From JBBRBB01 sp038206235 (GTDB lineage: Bacteria > Bacteroidota > Bacteroidia > Chitinophagales > Chitinophagaceae), in contig JBBRBB010000007.1 in NCBI GenBank assembly GCA_038206235.1, forward strand, positions 1 through 64,000: 64,000 nucleotides of DNA. The letters run 5' to 3'. The notes under the pieces were generated by a model that saw nothing but the letters and a program-made list of their open reading frames with translations, was not told where the DNA came from and made no database searches. The stretch's first letter is position 1, and every line of letters starts with the position of its first letter. Positions 34,640 through 42,082 of this stretch are shown in pieces. A program made the position numbers and the translations under genes.

Positions 34640-34685
34640 AAAGTATGCATTGATTTATTTTTATAATAGATGCATACTTTTTTTT
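34640..34685 (+). terminator. Terminator after the tandem lipoprotein genes
   Basis: AAAGTATGCAT and ATGCATACTTT form a perfect 11-bp stem around a 19-base AT-rich loop, followed by a run of T. It stands 15 bases after the stop of copy 2. Confidence 0.75.
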
Positions 34686-34853
34686 AGTACTTCTTATAAG
34701 AATATCTTCCTCTCTGTAAGTTACCGCAAGCTGAAATATTAAAACAAAATTAATGAGACAGCATGGGGCAATGAGAAGCCTCAATACAACAATGCGAATC
34801 AAACACCTAATATCATTTTAATATTGGCTGATAATTTGGGTACGTTGGATAAG

Positions 34854-35936
34854 TTACTTAAATATTTCCTGCAGCTTTTGATTCAACTGCCCCCCATCAA
34901 GTCTTTTGGCAATAATTTTTCCGTCGGGGTCAACAAGAATGTTTTGCGGAATTTCATGAATATTGTACAACATGGCTGCGTCATTATTCCAAAATTTTAA
35001 ATCGCTTACATTAGTCCAAGTAAGATGGTCTGCCCGTATAGCCTGCAGCCATTTATCTTTTTCTTTATCAAGCGAAACACCAAGAATAGCAAAATTATTT
35101 TTCTTAAACTTATTATATGCTTCAACGATTGAAGGGTTTTGCAAGCGGCATGGACGGCACCAGCTTGCCCAAAAATCAATCAGCACATATTTACCTTTGA
35201 ACTGTGAAAGCGAAACATCTTTTCCCTCTGTATCTTTTTGTGTAAAATCAAGTGCCTGTGTGCCCACCGACCCAATTTTATCTCTTGCTATTACCTCAGA
35301 AATATTTTTAGCGAACTGGCTTTTTGTGGCATCACCTTCCAGCATATTAAATCTTTTCTCAAGCAATAAAACATCTTTATTGGGGTCTGTATCGTAGCTG
35401 TAAGCAAGTATTAAAGCAGCAACCGGTGAATTCTTTTTTCTGGAAAGAAACCGGTCAATGCTGTTTTGATACATGTTGTAAGCAGTATTAAGCATTATCA
35501 TCGAAGAATCCCTGAAAGCCTTTGTAGGCGCAGATTGTACCTGCTGGCGGTAATAATCAACAAAATCGTTCAGTGGTTTTATATCATACAAAAATTCATC
35601 ATAATCATAATTTGCGGGGGAACCCGTAATGTTTATATCAGAAAATTCGCTGTTGCCTGTAATATAAATTTGCTCATTGCCCGAAAAAACCACCATTCTT
35701 TTTTGCAGTTCAGGAAATAAAATGGTTCTTGCATCAATATTATCCACCTTACCTTTCAGCACAAAAAGACTGTCATGCACTTTTGTTTTTGCTATGGTAT
35801 CTTTTCCATTAAAGTCCATAAGCAACACTTCCGTATTTTCAGGAATTGATTTTATTCTTCCTTCAATCACAAAGCCTGAGGTCTGCGCACCAATAAACAA
35901 AGGACTCAAACAAAATAATAAGATAAATATTTTCAT
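34854..35936 (-). CDS. TlpA-like thiol-disulfide oxidoreductase with DUF4369 domain
   Basis: This 360-residue exported protein has a signal peptide (IFILLFCLSPLFIGAQ), an N-terminal DUF4369 domain (GFVIEGRIKSIPENTEVLLM), a helical middle part, and a C-terminal thioredoxin-like domain with the active site WCRPC in KYVLIDFWASWCRPCRLQNP. Such proteins are frequent in Bacteroidota periplasm and reduce or resolve disulfides, for example in cytochrome maturation. Partner and substrate are not evident; the gene stands alone. Confidence 0.92.
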   Translation of the reverse strand: MKIFILLFCLSPLFIGAQTSGFVIEGRIKSIPENTEVLLMDFNGKDTIAKTKVHDSLFVLKGKVDNIDARTILFPELQKRMVVFSGNEQIYITGNSEFSDINITGSPANYDYDEFLYDIKPLNDFVDYYRQQVQSAPTKAFRDSSMIMLNTAYNMYQNSIDRFLSRKKNSPVAALILAYSYDTDPNKDVLLLEKRFNMLEGDATKSQFAKNISEVIARDKIGSVGTQALDFTQKDTEGKDVSLSQFKGKYVLIDFWASWCRPCRLQNPSIVEAYNKFKKNNFAILGVSLDKEKDKWLQAIRADHLTWTNVSDLKFWNNDAAMLYNIHEIPQNILVDPDGKIIAKRLDGGQLNQKLQEIFK

Positions 35937-36029
35937 AACTTAATTCTGCAATGTCTAAAATAAAATATTGTGCAATTTAAAATGGTTTTGGTTAATCAAA
36001 AGTAAATAGTAATACAACTCGCTGTTTTT

Positions 36030-36058
36030 CGGTCAGACGGCTTAGAGCCGTCAGACCG
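36030..36058. repeat. Hairpin element after the MATE gene
   Basis: CGGTC-A-GACGGCT-TAG-AGCCGTC-A-GACCG: a 12-bp stem with one A-A mismatch. It lies 19 bases past the stop of the minus-strand MATE gene and could end its transcript. Confidence 0.65.
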
Positions 36059-36076
36059 ATAGTTGTTTTGCCTAAA

Positions 36077-37414
36077 TCAAATCTTTTTTCCTTTCCATCT
36101 TCCGCTTTGCATGTACCAGAATGAAGGTATAAATAAACAAATCCAATACAGCCATTCACTTAGCCAGCCCCATTCTATTGAAAGATTAAGATATTCCAGC
36201 GTGATGTACACATAAACAATATAAACTACAAGCGTCATACTCTCTGTAAGCAGATTCATTTTGCTGTTTCCTGTCCCCACAACTGCATTCAGATAAATTG
36301 TGGAGACAGATTGCATTAACAACGCGATTGAAATTATTCTTACCACCGGAATTGCGGCGATAATAAAAGCCTGGTTTTGTCCATAAGCCTGCAGTAAAAA
36401 TCCTGGAGAGATATTAAGCACAATACAAATGATAACTGAAAAGCCAAGACTAAGTGTGAGTATTTTTTTAATCAGCTCTTTTATCCTGTGTTCCTTATCC
36501 TGCCCGATAACATTACTAACCATGCTGTTTGTAGTTGATGCAAAAGCCCATGTAATGCAACCGAATAATCCAAATATATTTCGCATGGTGTTTGAAACGG
36601 CAAGCGCTCTTTCACCATGATGCTCAATCAGAATATAAAAAAATTCCCAGCTTGTAATGCTTATTGTATGCTGTAAAATCAAAGGCGTTGATTGCGATAA
36701 TATTAATTTTGTATAAGAAGCTTGATGCGTAAAGCTTTTGAATAAATTCAGTTTTTTATCAATCCCTTTGAAATGAATTACACCAAATACGGCAAGCATT
36801 CCAATTGCTTCGGCGATAACAGAAGAGTATGCAGCGCCGTTGAATCCTATTTTAGCAAACCCGAAATGGCCAAGTATTAAACAATAATCGAGAAAAATAT
36901 TACAGCCCGTTTCAATCAATGAACCTATTAAAAGATACTGGCTTTGATTGGTGCTTATCAACAAGGCGTTTTGCATTTGATACAAATACAAAAGAGGCAA
37001 ACCCAAAATGCGGATGTACAAAAAATTTACTGCAAGCTGTACGTGCTCTGAAGTATGCAGTGTTGATTTAAAAATATTGGGTGCAATTAAAAAAGTGATT
37101 ACAATTCCTGTAATTGCAAAGCCAAGTGCAATACGAACTGTGTGGCTGAAAAGTTTTCCAATTTCATCAATACGGTTCTCGCCTGCTCTGCGTGAAATTA
37201 AGGCCTGCAAACCGGTGTTAAGTCCAAAACCAATCACAGCAAATATTAAATAGTACACACCGGTTATACCTGCCACAGCAAGCGATTGCTCACCAAGCTG
37301 ACCCAGAAAAATATTATTGGTAATAAAATTTATTTGAGGCACCAGAATGGAAGCGGCAATAGGCAATGCTATTTTTAATATTTGCCTGTAACTAATTTCA
37401 ACCTGAAGCTTCAT
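36077..37414 (-). CDS. MATE family efflux transporter
   Basis: This 445-residue inner-membrane protein has 12 hydrophobic segments in the MATE (NorM/DinF) pattern. The N-terminal LKIALPIAASILVPQINFIT and NNIFLGQLGEQSLAVAGITG, and the second-half repeat around AVSNTMRNIFGLFGCITWAF, are characteristic. Such pumps export drugs or metabolites with H+ or Na+. No regulator gene adjoins it. Complete, start at 37414. Confidence 0.92.
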   Translation of the reverse strand: MKLQVEISYRQILKIALPIAASILVPQINFITNNIFLGQLGEQSLAVAGITGVYYLIFAVIGFGLNTGLQALISRRAGENRIDEIGKLFSHTVRIALGFAITGIVITFLIAPNIFKSTLHTSEHVQLAVNFLYIRILGLPLLYLYQMQNALLISTNQSQYLLIGSLIETGCNIFLDYCLILGHFGFAKIGFNGAAYSSVIAEAIGMLAVFGVIHFKGIDKKLNLFKSFTHQASYTKLILSQSTPLILQHTISITSWEFFYILIEHHGERALAVSNTMRNIFGLFGCITWAFASTTNSMVSNVIGQDKEHRIKELIKKILTLSLGFSVIICIVLNISPGFLLQAYGQNQAFIIAAIPVVRIISIALLMQSVSTIYLNAVVGTGNSKMNLLTESMTLVVYIVYVYITLEYLNLSIEWGWLSEWLYWICLFIPSFWYMQSGRWKGKKI

Positions 37415-37442
37415 GCTGTCTGATTTTATTGGCGGGCAAAGA

Positions 37443-37557
37443 TAGTTGACAGTTGACAGTTGACGGGTGACAGTTGACAGTTGACAGTTGACAGTTTACC
37501 GTTTACAGTTTACCGTTTACCGTTTACATTTTACCGTTTACAGTTTACAGTTTACAG
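37443..37557. repeat. Satellite of period 7 (GTTGACA, then TTTACCG/TTTACAG words)
   Basis: About ten GTTGACA-type heptamers pass into TTTACCG and TTTACAG heptamers. The complement of the first word (TGTCAAC/TGCCAAC) is what fills bioD at 39371-39420. Confidence 0.9.
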
Positions 37558-37665
37558 GGCTTTCTTCACAGGTTGTTCATGCAAACAATTTAGCCATTCA
37601 GCCATTAAACAATTAAGCCCTTAAACTCTAAACTTGTAGTATCATTGCAGCCGGAAAATAAATGC

Positions 37666-38496
37666 ATGCTACGTAAAACATTCAGTATATATAATTACAA
37701 TGAACAAGAGATAAATTTATTTATTGAAATAGCTAAGAAGCATATAGCCTGTTTCTCTAAATCTGCTGAGAAGAGTGTTTTACATTCATTTGAGTTTTTT
37801 CAGTTTGATGCAACCAGAAATGAAAATTTTTCACAATTACTAAACGGTGTAAAAACGCACTCTGAACTGTTTGCAAAGAATTTTCAAAATGTTCAGATAA
37901 TTTGGAACAATGAAGAATGCATTTGCGTGCCTGCTGAATTTTATAATGAAACTATTTCTTCAGATTATTTTAACCTCGTGTTTGGTGAAACAGATAATTG
38001 TCATTTGTTTTCAAAAAATTTGAATGAGCTTCAAGTGGCAGCAAGAATACCTCTTGCGATGCAGCAGTCAGTTACAGATATATTTCCCACAGCGGAATTT
38101 GCGCATCAATATTATATGCTGCTGAATGAAGATATAAAAAATGATAAAAATAGGAGTGGCTCACAAATTCAGATTTTATTTTATCCCGATTATTTTGTTG
38201 TGTTTGCAAAAAGTAATTCGCAGCTGATGCTTATTCAAACCCGTGAATATTCAGTTCCGGAAGATGTGCTCTATTTTTTACTGAATATTTGTGAGCAATA
38301 TGAGCTTCCGGTAAATGAAACAAAGATTATTGCTTCGGGAATGATTGATGCAAAATCAAAACTCTATAATAAGCTCTATGAATACTTTTCAGGTTTTGAA
38401 ATAGCAACTGCTGATGAAGCTTTATTTGTGTCTGATTCATTTAAAGAATTTCCGCTCCATTTTTTTCTGCCCTTTGCAAACTATGAGATTGTATGA
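37666..38496 (+). CDS. DUF3822 family protein
   Basis: This 276-residue protein has the layout of DUF3822, an actin/ASKHA-like protein of unknown function that precedes rsmD in many Bacteroidota: IWNNEECICVPAEFYNETIS, FPTAEFAHQYYMLL, QIQILFYPDYFVVFAKSNSQ and IIASGMIDAKSKLYNKLYEY. ATG 37666 is preferred to the TTG at 37645. Its stop overlaps the rsmD start (ATGA), so the two are translationally coupled. Confidence 0.85.
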   Translation: MLRKTFSIYNYNEQEINLFIEIAKKHIACFSKSAEKSVLHSFEFFQFDATRNENFSQLLNGVKTHSELFAKNFQNVQIIWNNEECICVPAEFYNETISSDYFNLVFGETDNCHLFSKNLNELQVAARIPLAMQQSVTDIFPTAEFAHQYYMLLNEDIKNDKNRSGSQIQILFYPDYFVVFAKSNSQLMLIQTREYSVPEDVLYFLLNICEQYELPVNETKIIASGMIDAKSKLYNKLYEYFSGFEIATADEALFVSDSFKEFPLHFFLPFANYEIV

Positions 38497-39032
38497 GAAT
38501 TATTTCAGGGCGATTAGGAGGAAGAAGAATAAAGCCTCCTGTAAAAATGCCACTTACCAGACCCACAACAGATATAGCGAAGGAAGGATTATTTAATATT
38601 CTCCAAAATAGAATTGCTTTTGAAGGCATCAAAACATTAGACTTGTTTGGCGGCACGGGAAGTATAAGCTATGAGCTTGCTTCAAGAGGCACTGTTGACC
38701 TCACCATTGTTGAAAACATTCCGGGAATGCACAATTTTATAAAGGAAACTATTAAAGCACTTGGTATTGAAAATTGCAAAGTAATTAAAGCTGATGTGTT
38801 TCATTTTATTTTAACCTGCACCGAACAATTTGATTTTATTTTTGCAGGACCGCCATACACATTAAAAAACATAGATGATTTACCAGGAATTATAATGAAT
38901 AAAAAATTACTTACAGAGGATGGTATACTTGTACTGGAGCATACACCACGAAATGATTATAAAAATTATGAAGGATATAGCTTTCAGCGTAATTACGGAA
39001 CAACAGTATTCTCATTTTTTAGTACTCCATAA
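38493..39032 (+). CDS. rsmD: 16S rRNA (guanine(966)-N2)-methyltransferase-like protein RsmD
   Basis: This 179-residue protein begins MRIISGRLGGRRIKPPVKMP and has DIAKEGLFNILQN and LDLFGGTGSISYELASRG (SAM-binding motif I), all typical of RsmD. The catalytic motif IV, normally (D/N)PP(Y/F), reads FAGPPY, with Gly in place of Asp. That could lower activity or be a lineage feature. C-terminus VLEHTPRND is usual for the phylum. The start overlaps the DUF3822 stop by 4 bases. Confidence 0.9.
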   Translation: MRIISGRLGGRRIKPPVKMPLTRPTTDIAKEGLFNILQNRIAFEGIKTLDLFGGTGSISYELASRGTVDLTIVENIPGMHNFIKETIKALGIENCKVIKADVFHFILTCTEQFDFIFAGPPYTLKNIDDLPGIIMNKKLLTEDGILVLEHTPRNDYKNYEGYSFQRNYGTTVFSFFSTP

Positions 39033-39074
39033 TTATAAATCTGTAAAACACAATTTCCCAATTTCCCAATTGCA

Positions 39075-39794
39075 ATGAACTCCATTTTTATAACAGGTAC
39101 AGGAACAGGAGTTGGTAAAACAATAGCAGCGGCAATAGTTGCAGAGGCATTGCAGGCAGATTACTGGAAACCAATACAGGCAGGCTTTTCAGAAAGCACG
39201 GATACTGAATTGGTGCAATCGCTTATCACAAATAAAATTACCAAAATACATCCTGAACTTTATAAGTTTAAGCTTGCAGCCTCACCGCATCTTGCTGCGA
39301 AAGCAGAAGGAATTATTATTAGTACAGACGAAATTTTTAACCACTACTGCCTCCGAAAGGAGTCTTTCGGACAACTGTCAACAGCTAACTGCCAACTGCC
39401 AACTGCCAACTGTCAACTGATTATCGAGGGCGCCGGTGGCTTGCTTGTTCCATTAAACGAAAATGAATTTGTAATTGACTTAATTAAAAAGCTGAAAATA
39501 AAAGTGATACTTGTAAGCAGGAATTATCTTGGCAGCATTAATCATTCATTATTAACAGCATCAGTTTGCAAAGCGAATAATATTGATGTGCTTGGGTGGC
39601 TCTTTAATGATGAGTACATGAACTATGAAAATGAAATTGTACAGTGGAGCGGCTACAAAAAAATTGCTTCAATTCCTTTTACAAATGAAATTGATAAATT
39701 ATTTATTCAGAAACAGGCAGCGAGGATTAAAAAAAATTTAATTGAAATGTTGTGCATCAGGCACGGCGACAGCGCAATAATCAAAAAGACTTAA
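39075..39794 (+). CDS. bioD: Dethiobiotin synthase with repeat-coded insertion
   Basis: BioD closes the ureido ring of biotin from DAPA, CO2 and ATP. The N-terminus has the P-loop TGTGTGVGKTIAAAIVAEAL, followed by YWKPIQAG; the catalytic core goes on with IIEGAGGLLVPLNENEFVID. Between them residues 93-115 (LRKESFGQLSTANCQLPTAN and CQL) do not belong to the family; they are coded by a hairpin and a heptamer satellite (39353-39420) that stay in frame. Since P-loop and the EGAGG strand are intact, the enzyme may work with an enlarged loop. No other biotin gene is next to it. Confidence 0.9.
   Translation: MNSIFITGTGTGVGKTIAAAIVAEALQADYWKPIQAGFSESTDTELVQSLITNKITKIHPELYKFKLAASPHLAAKAEGIIISTDEIFNHYCLRKESFGQLSTANCQLPTANCQLIIEGAGGLLVPLNENEFVIDLIKKLKIKVILVSRNYLGSINHSLLTASVCKANNIDVLGWLFNDEYMNYENEIVQWSGYKKIASIPFTNEIDKLFIQKQAARIKKNLIEMLCIRHGDSAIIKKT
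39353..39420. repeat. Hairpin plus heptamer satellite inside bioD
   Basis: CCGAAAG-GAGT-CTTTCGG (39353-39370 region) is a perfect 7-bp stem. Directly after it come heptamers of the AACTGCC/AACTGTC type (39371-39420). Three heptamers make 21 bases, so the peptide repeats QLPTANC and the frame is kept. Confidence 0.85.
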
Positions 39795-39799
39795 ATTTG
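39792..39799 (+). promoter_or_regulatory. Putative -7 box of the PIN module
   Basis: TAAATTTG matches TAnnTTTG at the very end of bioD, 18 bases before the antitoxin start at 39818. No good -33 box. Confidence 0.3.
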
Positions 39800-39817
39800 A
39801 TTCTAAACAGGGACAAT

Positions 39818-40048
39818 ATGCGGACACTTAATATATCCATCTCAGACCTTGAGTATAACAAGTTCGGCTTAAAAACTGACCAGCTTTCCTTCACTGAGTT
39901 TGTTGACATCATTAGTAAAGAACTTTCTAAGCAAACCCTTGATGACTGTGTTGAACTTGCAGAAAAATACGGTCTTTCTAAAATGACAATGGACGAAATA
40001 ACTGAAGAAGTAAAAGCTGTAAGGGAGAATGCAAAAAATCATCATTGA
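39818..40048 (+). CDS. Antitoxin-like protein of a PIN-toxin module
   Basis: This 76-residue acidic protein (MRTLNISISDLEYNKFGLKT, then FVDIISKELSKQTLDDCVEL and LSKMTMDEITEEVKAVRENA) has the look of the small antitoxins that precede PIN-domain toxins: an N-terminal beta strand and helices for DNA binding, then a helical tail. It overlaps the PIN frame by 20 bases. Start ATG 39818 is preferred to the upstream ATG 39752, which lies inside bioD. Intact, although the toxin is broken. Confidence 0.75.
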   Translation: MRTLNISISDLEYNKFGLKTDQLSFTEFVDIISKELSKQTLDDCVELAEKYGLSKMTMDEITEEVKAVRENAKNHH

Positions 40049-40444
40049 CACCAATGTTTTTGTTTCTGCATTGATACAGCGCAGCTACCCTTATTATATT
40101 GTAAGCGGGCTATTTTCCAACACTGATATTGAACTATTTCTGATGATTTGTTTGAGGAATATTATGATGTTTTAAACCGGGAAAAAATTTCAAAGTATCC
40201 TGACTTTGCTACAAAGGCTCAAACATTATTAGCGGACGTTCAGAAAAAAGCTGTTAAATATTTTCCAACAATAAAACTTAAAATTATAAATGACGTTGAC
40301 GATAACAAACTGCTGGAACTGGCTGAAACAAGTAATGCAAACTTTTTAATTACTGGCAATACCAATGACTTTAAGATGAAAGAATATAAGAGAACAAAAA
40401 TTGTAACACCAAAAGAGTATTGGGAAATGTATATCACGATATGA
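40029..40444 (+). pseudogene. PIN-domain toxin, frameshifted
   Basis: The frame from ATG 40029 gives MQKIIIDTNVFVSALIQRSY, the N-terminus of PIN-domain ribonuclease toxins with the first metal-binding Asp. It is lost near 40135-40142 and the +1 frame continues ISDDLFEEYYDVLNREKISK, ADVQKKAVKYFPTIKL, DVDDNKLLELAETSNANFLI and TGNTNDF, with the other acidic residues. A one-base deletion explains this. The stop overlaps the next gene (ATGA at 40441-40444), so the module became part of the bioD to rnr gene run. The product would be a 48-residue fragment. Confidence 0.8.
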
Positions 40445-41010
40445 CCAAAAAAGAGCTTCGCAAAATTTATAAAAAAAAACGTCTTGCAATTGATTCAAAG
40501 GAAAAATTAAAGCTCGATGATTTGCTGCTGATTCAATTTCAAAATCTTTCTTTTGAAAATATTCATGTGTTGCTTAGCTATTGGCCAATGGCAAATGTTG
40601 TTGAACCTAACACGCATTTATTTTCCGGTTATTTGCGACACACAATACCCTCTTTACAAATAGCTTATCCTGTAACCGATTTTCTCTTAGGCACAATGGA
40701 TGCAGTGCTAATTAATGAAGACACAGTTTACAAAACAAACGAATACAATATTACTGAGCCTGTAAAAGGAGAAACTATTAATGCTGAAATTATAGATATG
40801 GTATTTATTCCTTTTTTGATTTGCGACAAGCAAGGTTATAGAGTTGGCTTTGGCAAAGGCTTTTACGATAAATTTCTTCCGCTGTGCAGAGAAGATATTC
40901 TTAAAATCGGCTTCAGCTATTTTGAACCTGTTGATAAAATTGAAGATGCACAGTCATTTGATGTACCTTTAAACTATTGTATCACCCCCGACAGCATTTA
41001 TGAATTTTGA
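40441..41010 (+). CDS. 5-formyltetrahydrofolate cyclo-ligase
   Basis: This 189-residue enzyme converts 5-formyl-THF to 5,10-methenyl-THF with ATP. MTKKELRKIYKKKRLAI starts it; the family motif is seen in FIPFLICDKQGYRVGFGKGF followed by YDKFL. ATG 40441 overlaps the end of the broken PIN gene, and the gene's own end overlaps lpxK by 11 bases. The in-frame ATG at 40420 lies inside the PIN gene and adds only a spurious MGNVYHD. Confidence 0.93.
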   Translation: MTKKELRKIYKKKRLAIDSKEKLKLDDLLLIQFQNLSFENIHVLLSYWPMANVVEPNTHLFSGYLRHTIPSLQIAYPVTDFLLGTMDAVLINEDTVYKTNEYNITEPVKGETINAEIIDMVFIPFLICDKQGYRVGFGKGFYDKFLPLCREDILKIGFSYFEPVDKIEDAQSFDVPLNYCITPDSIYEF

Positions 41011-42082
41011 TAATTTTTTTCTGCGCTCTTTTCGCATTCTTTTATTTCCTTTTGCATTGTTATATGGGCTTGGCATCACCATTCGTAATTATTTATACAA
41101 CAAAAATTTTTTAAAATCAGCCACTTTTAACTTCCCGCTAATATGTGTTGGGAACCTTGCTGTGGGCGGAACAGGCAAATCACCTATGGTTGAATACATT
41201 GTTAATCTGTTGCACAATCGCTTTAAGGTTGCTACGGTAAGCAGAGGTTATAAACGCAAGACAAAAGGCTATGCTTTAGCGAATGATAATACAACTTATC
41301 TTGAAATTGGTGATGAGCCTATGCAGTTTTATATAAAATTTTCTGATGTTGCAGTTGCTGTTGGGGAAGAACGTATTGTTGCCATACCGCAACTCTTGCA
41401 TGATAAGCCGGAAACTGAAGTAGTTGTTCTCGATGATGCTTTTCAGCACAGGGCAATTAAGCCGGGATTTAATATTTTGCTTACAGAATGTAATGACATT
41501 TTTACAAGAGATTTTTTTTTGCCAACAGGAAATTTACGCGACGAGCTTTCCTCTTATAAAAGAGCACAGGTAATTGTAGTTACCAAATGTCCGGAGAATT
41601 TTTCAGAGGCGGAAAAAAATGAAGTGATTGAAGAAATTGCTCCGCAAAAAGAGCAGCAGATATATTTTACTGCTTTTGAATATGGCGCTCCCTATCATAT
41701 AATCAATCATCGGTTGCGGCCAATCACTTTTCAGGATGAGGTGTTGCTGGTGTATGGAATTGCCAAGCCTGCGCCATTAAAGCAATACATCGCAGAGCAT
41801 TCCGCTGCTTACTATCAGCAGGATTATGGCGACCATCACATCTTCACAACAGAAGATTTAAAAAGCATCAAAAAAAAATTTGATAATATTTCTTCAAACA
41901 AAAAATTCATCATCACAACGGAAAAAGATGCGGTGAGGCTTTTTAAATTTACTGAGCAATTAAAAGAGCTTCCAATATACGTGTTGCCCATCAGGCATAA
42001 ATTTTTATTCAATGAAGAAAATATTTTCAATGAAACCATTATCAATTTTGTTCAGAACTTTAAAAAGACAGCTTCAGCATGA
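41000..42082 (+). CDS. lpxK: Tetraacyldisaccharide 4'-kinase
   Basis: This 360-residue membrane-anchored kinase adds the 4' phosphate in lipid A synthesis. An N-terminal membrane helix (FRILLFPFALLYGLGITIRN) is followed by the Walker A VGNLAVGGTGKSPMVEYI, then VATVSRGYKRKTKGYA, GDEPMQFYIKF, VVVLDDAFQHRAIKPG and ITTEKDAVRL. It overlaps the genes on both sides, which argues for tight cotranscription. Confidence 0.96.
   Translation: MNFDNFFLRSFRILLFPFALLYGLGITIRNYLYNKNFLKSATFNFPLICVGNLAVGGTGKSPMVEYIVNLLHNRFKVATVSRGYKRKTKGYALANDNTTYLEIGDEPMQFYIKFSDVAVAVGEERIVAIPQLLHDKPETEVVVLDDAFQHRAIKPGFNILLTECNDIFTRDFFLPTGNLRDELSSYKRAQVIVVTKCPENFSEAEKNEVIEEIAPQKEQQIYFTAFEYGAPYHIINHRLRPITFQDEVLLVYGIAKPAPLKQYIAEHSAAYYQQDYGDHHIFTTEDLKSIKKKFDNISSNKKFIITTEKDAVRLFKFTEQLKELPIYVLPIRHKFLFNEENIFNETIINFVQNFKKTASA

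Noticed and set aside
37443..37557. CRISPR-like array
   Set aside because: The repeats are 7 bases long and contiguous, without spacers; it is a satellite. The same holds for 29552-29610 and 52765-52813.
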